NCBI GenBank assembly: GCA_965230535.1
Contig: OZ246009.1
Coordinates: forward strand, 2,108,001-2,172,000
Direction of reading: 5' to 3'
Source: JAUILH01 sp965230535
GTDB taxonomy: Bacteria > Bacteroidota > Bacteroidia > Flavobacteriales_D > JAUILH01
Length of the DNA: 64,000 nucleotides
The notes below the pieces were generated by a model. That model had not been told where the DNA came from. It saw only the letters and a program-made list of their open reading frames with translations, and searched no databases. This document shows positions 34,799 to 44,161 of the stretch, in pieces (the first letter of the stretch is position 1; each line of letters begins with the position of its first letter). Position numbers and translations under genes: made by a program.

Positions 34799-35635
34799 AT
34801 GGTAAAGCTAAGGAAAATCATTATTACGGGCAGCAGGGACAGGGAAATTTTATGTGATCTGAGGTATCACGATAACTGTGAACAATTGGTTGTATTCTGT
34901 CACGGATACAAAGGGTATAAAGATTGGGGAGCCTGGAACCAGGTAGCAGATCACTTTACAGATAAGAATCTGGCCTTTTTGAAGTTTAACTTTTCTCATA
35001 ATGGTGGCACTTTAGATGATCCAATTGATTTTCCTGATTTAGAGTCTTTTAGGCGAAACAATTATTCTGCGGAACTGGATGATTTAAACTGTGTAATTCA
35101 GCACGTATGCAGTGAATTAAATGAGGAAAATTTTGTGAAGAAAGGGATTCATTTAATTGGTCATAGCAGAGGAGGAGGGATAGCCGTTTTGGGAGCCAAA
35201 GAAAATCCACAACTTAAATCTCTGACTACCTGGGCAGCCGTTTCTGATTTTGGTGCACGCTTTCCTTCCGGAGATAAATTAAAAGACTGGGAAGAAACAG
35301 GTGTTTGGTTCGTTAAAAATGGCAGAACCAAACAAGACATGCCACACGATTATCAATTCTATGAAGATTTTGTTGCCAATGAAGACCGCTTAACGATTTC
35401 GAAAGCGGCTGTGGATCTGAAGCAGCCATTTTTAATAGTGCATGGCATGCAGGATGAAGCAGTGAATATGCAGGAAGCTGTTAAACTAAATATCTGGAGT
35501 GAGCACTCAGAACTCTCGTTGGTTTCTCAGGCAAATCATACATTTGGGAGCAAACACCCCTGGGAAGAAAAGTACTTACCAGCTGATTTGGAGCAGGTTT
35601 GTGATAAAACAATCGATTTTATTTCAGGCTTATAG
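34799..35635 (+). CDS. Alpha/beta hydrolase
   Basis: 278 residues, cytoplasmic (no signal peptide). Oxyanion motif VVFCHGYKGYKDWG (31-44), nucleophile elbow LIGHSRGGG with Ser123, acid residue probably in LIVHGMQDEAV, and His in QANHTFG near 245. The family (dienelactone hydrolase / prolyl-oligopeptidase-like) is broad, so substrate cannot be told. It is divergent from the lipoprotein-kdsA operon (24 bp gap) and overlaps convergent tsaD by 17 bp. Confidence 0.9.
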   Translation: MVKLRKIIITGSRDREILCDLRYHDNCEQLVVFCHGYKGYKDWGAWNQVADHFTDKNLAFLKFNFSHNGGTLDDPIDFPDLESFRRNNYSAELDDLNCVIQHVCSELNEENFVKKGIHLIGHSRGGGIAVLGAKENPQLKSLTTWAAVSDFGARFPSGDKLKDWEETGVWFVKNGRTKQDMPHDYQFYEDFVANEDRLTISKAAVDLKQPFLIVHGMQDEAVNMQEAVKLNIWSEHSELSLVSQANHTFGSKHPWEEKYLPADLEQVCDKTIDFISGL

Positions 35636-36650
35636 GTGCTCTGGCAACAGCCTTGTCGGTAAGCTTACCAAATTCACCATTTAGGTATTGATAATACCCG
35701 GCAACACCAATCATAGCAGCATTGTCTGTACAAAATTGGAAATCCGGAATATGAACCTGCCAGCCTAATTTTTCTCCTGTTTCCGTCAAACAAGATCTGA
35801 GGTAAGAATTGGCAGAAACGCCACCAGCCACAGCTATTTCGTTAATTCCATGATCTTTTGCAGCCTTTTTTAACTTGTCCATTAAACTGGAGACAATGGT
35901 GTGCTGTATTGAAGCGCAGAGATCATTCAGGTTGGTTTTGATTAACTCGGGATTCTTCTGCAAAAAGTATAAAATGCTTGTTTTTAGTCCGCTGAAACTG
36001 TAGTCATAACCGTCTACTTTTCCTTTTGGAAACGTGTATTTCAACTTATCGCCTTCCTTGGCATATTTATCAATTAACGGGCCTCCTGGATAAGGAACTC
36101 CCATCAGTTTAGCTGCCTTGTCGAAAGCCTCTCCGGCCGCATCATCTCTTGTAGAACCAATCAAGCGCATCTTCAAATGATCTTCTACCAAAACAATTTG
36201 TGTGTGTCCACCAGACACGGTCAAACACAAAAAAGGAAACTTAGGTAAAGTTTTTTCTTCATTTGGTTTAAGCGCAAAATGAGCTAAAATATGTGCCTGC
36301 ATATGGTTCACATCCAACAATGGAACATTGAGTGCCTGAGAGAGTCCTTTGGCGAAAGAAACACCTACCAACAAAGAGCCCATTAATCCGGGGCCACGTG
36401 TGTAGGCAATGGCATCAATATCCTTCAATTCTTTCCCTGCTGTTTTCAGGGCCACATCAACCACAGGAACAATGTTTTGTTGGTGTGCTCTACTGGCCAG
36501 TTCCGGCACAACACCTCCGTACTTTTCATGAATGTGCTGTCTGGCAATTTCATTGCTCAAAACAACGTTATTAACAAGAACCGCCGCAGAAGTATCGTCG
36601 CAAGACGACTCAATCGAAAGAATGGTAATATCTTTGTTATCTTCAACCAT
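35619..36650 (-). CDS. tsaD: tRNA N6-adenosine threonylcarbamoyltransferase
   Basis: 343 residues. Transfers threonylcarbamoyl to A37 of ANN-decoding tRNAs with TsaB/TsaE. ITILSIESSCDDTSAAV at the N-terminus, metal-binding His116 and His120 in NHMQAHILAHF, LTVSGGHTQIV, GEAFDKAAKLMGVPYPGGP and the C-terminal VAGGVSANSYLR are all present. Length is typical. Its ATG is 2 bp from the TTG start of divergent tamB. An exact -7 element sits 7 bp upstream of the ATG, so the transcript may be leaderless. Confidence 0.96.
   Translation of the reverse strand: MVEDNKDITILSIESSCDDTSAAVLVNNVVLSNEIARQHIHEKYGGVVPELASRAHQQNIVPVVDVALKTAGKELKDIDAIAYTRGPGLMGSLLVGVSFAKGLSQALNVPLLDVNHMQAHILAHFALKPNEEKTLPKFPFLCLTVSGGHTQIVLVEDHLKMRLIGSTRDDAAGEAFDKAAKLMGVPYPGGPLIDKYAKEGDKLKYTFPKGKVDGYDYSFSGLKTSILYFLQKNPELIKTNLNDLCASIQHTIVSSLMDKLKKAAKDHGINEIAVAGGVSANSYLRSCLTETGEKLGWQVHIPDFQFCTDNAAMIGVAGYYQYLNGEFGKLTDKAVARAPISLK
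36629..36636 (+). promoter_or_regulatory. Candidate tamB promoter inside tsaD
   Basis: TATCTTTG, an exact TAnnTTTG -7 match, lies within the first eight codons of tsaD on the other strand. It is 16 bp upstream of the tamB TTG start, giving a leader of about 10 nt. It uses the codons for the conserved DITI segment of TsaD. Confidence 0.5.
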
Positions 36651-36652
36651 AA

Positions 36653-39600
36653 TTGCACAAAAATATTAAAAAACTAGGGCGCATATCATCAAGATTTTTG
36701 GGAGTAGTTCTTGAATGGACTTTTATCCTGATAATTGTGCTCCTTTTTGTGATCAGAAGCTCTGCTTTTCAAACCTGGTTGGGACAAAGAGCTACAGAAT
36801 ATTACTCTAAAGAACTGGGGACAAAGGTGACCATTGAAAAGGTGGACGTGAGAAACCTAAGAGACATGCAACTCAAAGGAATCTACGTTGAAGATTTGTC
36901 CGGAGATACTTTAATTTATGCCAAAACCATCAATGCTGATGTCAAAAAGTACAGCATTAAAAAGGAGTTTGTCGACATTGAAAAGATCGAATTGAACGAT
37001 GGAACCATGAAGATTAAAGCCCTGGAGGAAGGTGGTTTCAACTTTGATTTCATTGAAGAGTATTTCGCTTCAGAGGATGAAGACACGACTTCAGGAGGTT
37101 GGCAGGTCAATATATTAAACGTCCATTTGAACAACACCATTTTGGTTTATAAGGATGAAGGAGCAGAGGAGGAGATCACTTCCGGTTTCGATTATAACCA
37201 CATCCGTGGATTGGTAAATGCACATGTATCGGACATTGTTCAGGAAGGAGATATTACCAAACTAACAGTTCACGAATTACAAGTCCTTGATAAATCTGGC
37301 TTTAATATCAATAAAATTGCCGGGGAACTCAGTATTCTGCCCGGAGGATTTCAAATTGATCAAATGTTTTTGCAAACGGACAATTCTTTGTTGTTGGCAG
37401 ACAAATTTTACCTCAAGGGAAGAAATGGATCCTGGGGTGATTATGATGATTTTTTCAATGGAGTCAAAATGTACTCTTCTTTCAAACCAGGCTCCAATCT
37501 TAGCATGAAAGATCTGGCGTTCTTCAGTGAAGATTTAGTGGGCAATCCAATGGACCTTAAGATTAATGGGCAGATCAGAGGGACCGTAGCCAGACTAAAA
37601 GCCAAAGACTTTTACTTGCAGTTTGAAGACAATAGTTACTTGAAGGGGAACTTTGATTTTGACGGATTGCCTGATTTCGAGAACACTTTCATGGCATTTA
37701 ACATAGATGAATTGGTAACGAGTAAGTCAGATCTTGAAAAGGTTGAATTACCTCCATACGACAAAACTGAATTTATTGAACTACCAGAGAATTTAGGCTT
37801 CCTGGGGCAATTTACGATAGACGGAACCTTCATGGGCTATTATACAGATTTTGTTGCCTACGCCAATGTCGATTCCGATATGGGAGAGCTTAAATCTGAT
37901 GTGAAGTTTAAGTTTAGCGATTACCATCAGGATTTTAGTTATACCGGAAATCTTGAAGCTGTAGATTTCAATTTGGGTACCATGTATGCCGATCAGGGCT
38001 TGTCGGATTTTGGAAAAGTCAGTGCCAATGTATCCATCGATTCGGCCTTTGGTCTGGAGGTCGAAAGCATGTATGCTGAGCTTAGTGGGATGGTTGACTA
38101 TGTGGACTTAATGGGCTACAGATATAAGAATCTAAAAGTCAATAGTGGCACATTCGAAAAGGATTATTTTATTGGAAATCTTTTCTTAAATGATCCGAAC
38201 ATTAGGATGAATTACGATGGAAAAGTCGATTTCAGTTCAAGAATTCCAAAATATGATTTTGATCTGGAGGTTAACAATGCACATTTGTACGACTTGTTTG
38301 GTTTTGCATTGAATGAAGGGGATATTGATGCCGCATTGTGCTTTACCCTAAAAGTCGATTCTGCCCAGGGAGATGATTTGGATAACATTGCCGGAAACTT
38401 TGAACTGTCCGATTTTAACTACCATGAATATGGAAAAGACATCAATTTAATAGACCCAATTGCTATTCACACGGGATATAAAACCGAAAAGGATAGAATT
38501 CTGGACATCAAATCAGAGCTCTTTGATTTGAATTTTAGTGGGGATTTTAAAATTGAGAACCTGGAACATAGTTTTACCGATATGGCGCACAACATTATGC
38601 CAACTTTGGTGGAGGCTTCTACATCTAAGAGCAAAAGACACGACTATTTCTCTTATGAATTGGTCGTTCATGATGTATCACCAATTTCTGAGCTATTCGA
38701 TCTGAACCTGAGTATATATCCCGGAACAACAGTTAAAGGAGAGTCTGATACCAAGTATGGCCGTTTTAAATTGGATATGGATAGTTATTTCATAGAATAT
38801 GATGGTTATACTATTGATACATTGGACGTTTATGCTGAATCTGATGGAGAAGTGCTCGATATTTCTGTTAAGTCGAGTAAGCTCTTCATTGATGATGGTG
38901 TAGAGTTCAATGATTTGGTGATTGCTCTAACACCAAGCCAGGAGTATACAGGACTGGAATTAAGCTGGGATAACGGAGATGTGAATGGTGGTCAGTTTTA
39001 TGGTGATTTATTCATAGACAGCCCTGAAAAATTCGACTTTAACATGTTCTCCTCACAGTTCACGGCACTCGGTAAAAACTGGAAAATAGATAACAACGCG
39101 TTCATAGATTTCAACTCGGACACCATTACCATTGAGCAGTTTAATCTATCTCATATTGAAGAAAATATAGCCGAGAGTATTTCTATTGATGGACGAATCA
39201 GTGACTTACTGAGCGATGGTCTTACGATCCAGCTGAGCGAATTCCAACTGGATAATCTGAATTCCTTTATTGGAGAAGAAGACATGAATTATTTCGGGGA
39301 GATCAATGGAGGACTTAGGTTGTCAAATTTATATGAAGAACCACGATTCACCTCAGACCTGAAAATTGATTCCTTCAAGATTAACAAAACTTATGTTGGA
39401 GATATCGACTTTGTGAGCTTGTGGAATGGGGCTTATGATGACAAAATGATGAAGAACATCACCATGACAGGGCATTTGATCAGAAGTGAGTTTAAAACCA
39501 TTGATTTTGTTGGTAAATACTTCCCATACAGATCAAAGGAGATTCTTGATTTTGAAGCGATCTTCAAGGATACAGATCTTGGAGTCGTTAATGAATTCTT

Positions 39601-41221
39601 GCCGCAAGACGATATCACAGAATTCCATGCTTATACCAATGGGCGTGTTAAAATAACCGGTGAGCCCGACAACATCAAACTTAACGGAGATTTGACTTTT
39701 GAAGAGGGGCAGTTCAAATTTGTTTACCTCAATACCAGGTATCGTTTCGATGGAACCATTGAAATCACAGAAAATGCAATCAATTTCAATGACATTCCGT
39801 TTTACGATGAGGAAACTTACTATTTGGATTTACCGGCAAACGCCATGCTCAATGGTCAACTAAAACACAACAATTTCGAAGATCTGGAATATGATCTGGA
39901 TGTAGATTTTGATCGACTGTTATTGATGGATACCGACTTGACTCAAAACCCGGAATTCTATGGTCAGGCTTACGGTACAGGAACGGTAAACGTGTTTGGT
40001 TATGGTGAGAAAATCAACATCTCCGTAATCGCCAAAACCGAAAAAGGTACCGTCTTTAATCTGCCTCTGTTTGGTGCAGATGATGTGGTTTTGCAAGACT
40101 TTGTCCGATTCGTGACCAAAGATTCTACAGTTGAAGCTGAAGATTATAAAGTCGATTTGGAAGACATCACCATGACTTTTGGACTGGACATTACACCGGA
40201 AGCAGAAGTGAGAATTCTCTTTGATCCAACCATTGGAGATATGATGACTGGCTCGGCTATTGGACACTTGGACTTAGATATCAACGAACTTGGGCAGTTT
40301 AAAATGTTCGGGGACCTTGAAGTTGTCAAAGGAGATTACCTGTTCACATTGTACAATGTCATTAACAAGAAATTCCTCATAGAGCCTGGAGGAACCATCA
40401 AATGGCAAAGCGGAGATCCGTATGAGGCCGTCGTAAACCTAACCACAAATTATTCAACAAAAGCACCTCTCTATAATCTCGTAGCTCTTGAGGATGAAAA
40501 GTATGAGAAGAAAGTTCAGGTAAATGCCTACATGACTTTGAAAAACGACCTTTATAACCCGGATTTATCCTTTGATATTGACGTACCCAAAGGAGATCAG
40601 AATGTAGAAGCAGCTTTGGGTAAACTGAGAAGTGACAATGAAGATTTAACCAAGCAATTCTTCTCATTGATGGTGATTAACAATTTTGTAAGTCAACAAC
40701 AGGGAGGTTATGGAAATGCAGCCTTATCCGCAACCAGTGCGGATCTTTTGAATAACCAATTGTCAAACTGGCTGTCTCAAATGAGTGATGAGTTCGATAT
40801 TGGTTTCAATTATACTCCCGGAGATGCCTTATCACAGCAGGAAGTCGCTCTGGCATTCGGGACACAATTACTCAACGATAGACTGGAAGTGAGCGGTAAT
40901 TTTGGATATGCTCAAACCATCTCTCAAAATAGTACTTCTCTTATTGGAGATTTTAACGTAGAATATAAAATTAATGAAGATGGGTCGTTCAGAGTTCGTG
41001 GATTCAATGAAACCAACGATTTTGATTTGACCAATGCCGCTCAGTCGCGTTATACACAGGGAGTAGGGGTTTATTATACTGAAGAATTTGACAAAATCAA
41101 GGATGTAAAACTCTTCAAGAAAATAGGCAATCTCTTTAAGCGTAAAAACAAGAAGGACGATGACGTTGAGATAGGCGTTAATGGAGAGGCCATCAAAAAA
41201 GAGGATGAAGAAGACAACTAA
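36653..41221 (+). CDS. tamB: TamB-like translocation and assembly module protein
   Basis: 1,522 residues. One N-terminal transmembrane helix (about 16-35, FLGVVLEWTFILIIVLLFV), then a very long beta-rich periplasmic body of AsmA/TamB type. The body runs to the C-terminal DUF490 region, with KGDYLFTLYNVINKKFLIEPG, GGTIKWQSGDPYEAVVNL and TFLSFDIDVPKGD-like segments. TamB-like proteins form hydrophobic grooves that bridge inner and outer membranes for lipid transport and barrel assembly. The start is TTG, since no ATG lies nearby that keeps the helix. It abuts divergent tsaD. Confidence 0.92.
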   Translation: MHKNIKKLGRISSRFLGVVLEWTFILIIVLLFVIRSSAFQTWLGQRATEYYSKELGTKVTIEKVDVRNLRDMQLKGIYVEDLSGDTLIYAKTINADVKKYSIKKEFVDIEKIELNDGTMKIKALEEGGFNFDFIEEYFASEDEDTTSGGWQVNILNVHLNNTILVYKDEGAEEEITSGFDYNHIRGLVNAHVSDIVQEGDITKLTVHELQVLDKSGFNINKIAGELSILPGGFQIDQMFLQTDNSLLLADKFYLKGRNGSWGDYDDFFNGVKMYSSFKPGSNLSMKDLAFFSEDLVGNPMDLKINGQIRGTVARLKAKDFYLQFEDNSYLKGNFDFDGLPDFENTFMAFNIDELVTSKSDLEKVELPPYDKTEFIELPENLGFLGQFTIDGTFMGYYTDFVAYANVDSDMGELKSDVKFKFSDYHQDFSYTGNLEAVDFNLGTMYADQGLSDFGKVSANVSIDSAFGLEVESMYAELSGMVDYVDLMGYRYKNLKVNSGTFEKDYFIGNLFLNDPNIRMNYDGKVDFSSRIPKYDFDLEVNNAHLYDLFGFALNEGDIDAALCFTLKVDSAQGDDLDNIAGNFELSDFNYHEYGKDINLIDPIAIHTGYKTEKDRILDIKSELFDLNFSGDFKIENLEHSFTDMAHNIMPTLVEASTSKSKRHDYFSYELVVHDVSPISELFDLNLSIYPGTTVKGESDTKYGRFKLDMDSYFIEYDGYTIDTLDVYAESDGEVLDISVKSSKLFIDDGVEFNDLVIALTPSQEYTGLELSWDNGDVNGGQFYGDLFIDSPEKFDFNMFSSQFTALGKNWKIDNNAFIDFNSDTITIEQFNLSHIEENIAESISIDGRISDLLSDGLTIQLSEFQLDNLNSFIGEEDMNYFGEINGGLRLSNLYEEPRFTSDLKIDSFKINKTYVGDIDFVSLWNGAYDDKMMKNITMTGHLIRSEFKTIDFVGKYFPYRSKEILDFEAIFKDTDLGVVNEFLPQDDITEFHAYTNGRVKITGEPDNIKLNGDLTFEEGQFKFVYLNTRYRFDGTIEITENAINFNDIPFYDEETYYLDLPANAMLNGQLKHNNFEDLEYDLDVDFDRLLLMDTDLTQNPEFYGQAYGTGTVNVFGYGEKINISVIAKTEKGTVFNLPLFGADDVVLQDFVRFVTKDSTVEAEDYKVDLEDITMTFGLDITPEAEVRILFDPTIGDMMTGSAIGHLDLDINELGQFKMFGDLEVVKGDYLFTLYNVINKKFLIEPGGTIKWQSGDPYEAVVNLTTNYSTKAPLYNLVALEDEKYEKKVQVNAYMTLKNDLYNPDLSFDIDVPKGDQNVEAALGKLRSDNEDLTKQFFSLMVINNFVSQQQGGYGNAALSATSADLLNNQLSNWLSQMSDEFDIGFNYTPGDALSQQEVALAFGTQLLNDRLEVSGNFGYAQTISQNSTSLIGDFNVEYKINEDGSFRVRGFNETNDFDLTNAAQSRYTQGVGVYYTEEFDKIKDVKLFKKIGNLFKRKNKKDDDVEIGVNGEAIKKEDEEDN
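36658..36665 (-). promoter_or_regulatory. Candidate tsaD promoter inside tamB
   Basis: Reverse-strand TATTTTTG is an exact TAnnTTTG match located in codons 2-5 of tamB. It is 7 bp from the tsaD ATG, so transcription would start at or next to the AUG. Confidence 0.5.
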
Positions 41222-41328
41222 TTTGATTGAATTCTTCACTCAATCTTCACAATTATTTTATCCGAAAACAACATAGATTTAAGTAATTTTAATCTTTGAA
41301 TAAATAAGGATTAAATAAACGTCATAGT

Positions 41329-42144
41329 ATGCTCATCAAACAAATCAATGAATGTGTCTCTTTTCTGAATAAAAGAGGAATTGCCGGCTCCGAAATAGGA
41401 ATTGTTCTTGGAACCGGTTTAGGAAAACTTGTAGACAGCATTGATGTCATTGAAGAAGTGTCGTATGAAGAAATTCCTCACTTCCCAATAGCTACCGTCG
41501 AGTTTCATTCCGGTAAACTCATTTATGGTGAAATAGAAGGGAAGCGCGTGGTAGCCATGAACGGACGTTTTCATTACTACGAAGGCTATAACATGAGAGA
41601 AATAACCTTCCCAATCAGAGTGATGAAAGCTTTGGGAGTTCAAAACCTGTTGTTAAGCAATGCAGCCGGATGTATGGATCTGTCATGGAACAAAGGCGAT
41701 TTAATGTTGATTGATGACCATATTAATTTGTTGCCCGATAATCCTTTATTCGGAAAAAATACAGAAGAACTGGGGCCAAGATTTCCGGATATGAGCAGAC
41801 CTTATGCGCCTCATCTTAACAACTTGATGAAATCCATTGCAGCAGAACAACAAATTACTTTACATGAAGGCGTGTATGTTGCTGTTGGTGGACCAAACCT
41901 TGAAACAAGAGCAGAGTACCGTTTCTTAAGAAATGCCGGAGCAGATGCCGTTGGGATGTCTACTGTTCCGGAAGTTATTGTCGCAAATCACATGAAATTA
42001 CCGTGTGCTGCAGTATCGGTATTAACGGATGTTTGTGATCCGGATAACCTGGAAGAGATTGACATTGAGGATATTATTGCGGTTGCCGAAAAAGCAGAGA
42101 AAAAACTCATCATTTTGTTTAAAGAATTGATCAGGCAGCTTTAG
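41329..42144 (+). CDS. Purine-nucleoside phosphorylase
   Basis: 271 residues, trimeric class (PNP/MTAP type). Phosphate-binding IVLGTGLGKLVD near residue 25, HSGKLIYGEIEGKRVVAMNGR, FHYYEGY, LLLSNAAGCMD and the nucleoside-site EGVYVAVGGPNLETRAEYRFL, then GMSTVPEVIVANHM. Cleaves (deoxy)inosine and guanosine with phosphate to base and ribose-1-phosphate, feeding purine salvage. It stands alone, 107 bp after tamB and 67 bp before the phosphatase pair. Confidence 0.94.
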   Translation: MLIKQINECVSFLNKRGIAGSEIGIVLGTGLGKLVDSIDVIEEVSYEEIPHFPIATVEFHSGKLIYGEIEGKRVVAMNGRFHYYEGYNMREITFPIRVMKALGVQNLLLSNAAGCMDLSWNKGDLMLIDDHINLLPDNPLFGKNTEELGPRFPDMSRPYAPHLNNLMKSIAAEQQITLHEGVYVAVGGPNLETRAEYRFLRNAGADAVGMSTVPEVIVANHMKLPCAAVSVLTDVCDPDNLEEIDIEDIIAVAEKAEKKLIILFKELIRQL

Positions 42145-42211
42145 GTCAAAGCGCTTCAGGAATCAATAAATTTTATAGTTTTATGAGCGCTCCATAAATG
42201 GGCAATTTTTT

Positions 42212-44161
42212 ATGCTTAAAGCCAGAGTATCCAGTCGCATTTTCTTATGCCTTTTCCTTGTTCTTACAGGCTTGAATGGTTATTCTCAGGAGAAAGACAC
42301 AGCTTATTTTTTTAAAAGATTAAATGGCCTCATTGCAGTCAAAAGAACAATGAGCGACTCCATTTTTACGGTGGCGGAGGACATTAAAAATGAGGTGGAT
42401 ACCATTCCTCAACTCAAAGCTTATATCGACTTAAGAGTAGATTATACAATTGCCAATTACCACTATCGACAGCATAAATTTTCTCAATCTCTGGAGATTT
42501 ATGAAAAGGTTAGGCAGCAATGTTTGGCAATAAATGACACCGCTTTTCTAACCAACATAAAAGAGAGTAAAGCCAATATATATCAATATATCGGAGACCA
42601 TGAAAAGTCTATCGAACTATTCAGAGATGGTTTGGGTAAATGGGTTGCCAGGAATAATACAAGAATGGCAGCAAGGTCGGCAAGAAACATTTCAGAATCC
42701 TATTTGGCAATTGAAGATTTTGAGAATGCGATTTGCTATGCAGACTCTTCATTGAGGTGGTACAAAGAACAAAAAGACAGCAACTGGATCCCCGAATCTT
42801 ACTTCCACAAGGTTTATGCTGCCATAGAATTAACCAGGGAAGATCAATCTAAATATAGCACCGAACAACTCAAAATTTGGTTAGACACTGCCTTGAGTTA
42901 TGTCGATCCCAATAAGCTCTACGGTTTACATCACCTTAAATTACTTCAGGGAAAGGTTTGGTTAATGGAAAATGAATATGAGAAAGCACTTGAAGCATGT
43001 AACATAGCTTTTGAAGGCATGTCTAATGAGGAACTCAACACCAAATCTTTTGTTGATCAGACTTGCATGTGTCTGGCAGTCTCCTACGATTCACTCAAAA
43101 ATCAGGATTCTTCCATTCATTATTTGAGTTTGTATAAAAACTATGCCGATTCAATGGCTCTGTACAATGGAGACAGAATGGCTCATAAAACAGATCTGGA
43201 ACTTGGATATAAGAACAAAAAGACTCAGGAAAAACTTAAGAATGAGGCCAGATTAAAGCACGAAAAAGCCAAACGAGAGGCTTTCCTTGCCAAACAAAGA
43301 ACCTACTGGTTACTGGGAGGATTGTGCCTGGTATTCGTCATCACTGTGATGGTGATTATATATAGGCGATCTAAGCGGACAAAGCATTTGTTTATGGAGT
43401 TGGCTGAGCATAATAAAGACTTGATGGACAGCATTCATTATGCTGAAAGAATTCAGAGATCTATGTTGCCTGTTCAAACAGAAATGAACCATGAATTCAA
43501 AGATCACTTTGTACTGTTTAAACCAAAAGATGTTGTGGCAGGAGATTTTTACTGGATGACTGAACAAGCTCCTTATGTGTTCATCGCTGCAGCAGACTGT
43601 ACAGGTCATGGAGTGCCCGGAGCCTTGGTGAGCTTGATTTGTCATGAGGCCTTACAGCAAGCCACTCAGGATTTTAAATTGAGTGAAACCAATGCCGTTC
43701 TCGATAAAGTAAGAAGTTTGGTAAAAGAACGCCTAAGTATTTCTGGTGATGACATTAAAGACGGAATGGACATAGCTCTATGTCGTTTAAACAAAACCAC
43801 CAACGAACTTCAGTTTTCAGGAGCCTATAACCCCATGTGGTTGATCCGAGATGGAGAATTGAAGGTGTTTAAGGCAAACCGTCAGCCCATTGGAGCCTAT
43901 CATGATGAAAAACCCTTTAAAAGTGAAAACATCCAATTACAGAAAGGCGATAAGATTTATTTGTTTTCAGATGGTTATGCTGACCAGTTTGGTGGTGATG
44001 CCGGTAAAAAACTGAGAACTAAAAACTTCAAAAAACTCATTCTTGAGCATAGTCAGAATAAGATGACAACCCAGCTCAACGATTATCAGGATTTCTTTAA
44101 TGAATGGAAAGGGGAGTACGAACAACTAGATGATGTATGCCTACTTGGAATTGAAATATGA
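42212..44161 (+). CDS. TPR-linked SpoIIE-type phosphatase (copy 1)
   Basis: 649 residues: signal peptide (ending LNGYSQ), ~300 residues of TPR repeats, a transmembrane helix near 370-390 (LLGGLCLVFVITVMVIIYR), a coiled coil, then a PP2C/SpoIIE phosphatase from about 420. Metal-site motifs are VVAGDFYWM, AAADCTGHGVPGALVS, KDGMDIALC, GAYNPMWLI, LFSDGYADQFGG and LDDVCLLGI. The layout (periplasmic TPR sensor, cytoplasmic phosphatase) suggests control of an anti-sigma or partner-switch system, though no such partner is adjacent. ATGA overlap with its paralogue. Confidence 0.92.
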   Translation: MLKARVSSRIFLCLFLVLTGLNGYSQEKDTAYFFKRLNGLIAVKRTMSDSIFTVAEDIKNEVDTIPQLKAYIDLRVDYTIANYHYRQHKFSQSLEIYEKVRQQCLAINDTAFLTNIKESKANIYQYIGDHEKSIELFRDGLGKWVARNNTRMAARSARNISESYLAIEDFENAICYADSSLRWYKEQKDSNWIPESYFHKVYAAIELTREDQSKYSTEQLKIWLDTALSYVDPNKLYGLHHLKLLQGKVWLMENEYEKALEACNIAFEGMSNEELNTKSFVDQTCMCLAVSYDSLKNQDSSIHYLSLYKNYADSMALYNGDRMAHKTDLELGYKNKKTQEKLKNEARLKHEKAKREAFLAKQRTYWLLGGLCLVFVITVMVIIYRRSKRTKHLFMELAEHNKDLMDSIHYAERIQRSMLPVQTEMNHEFKDHFVLFKPKDVVAGDFYWMTEQAPYVFIAAADCTGHGVPGALVSLICHEALQQATQDFKLSETNAVLDKVRSLVKERLSISGDDIKDGMDIALCRLNKTTNELQFSGAYNPMWLIRDGELKVFKANRQPIGAYHDEKPFKSENIQLQKGDKIYLFSDGYADQFGGDAGKKLRTKNFKKLILEHSQNKMTTQLNDYQDFFNEWKGEYEQLDDVCLLGIEI

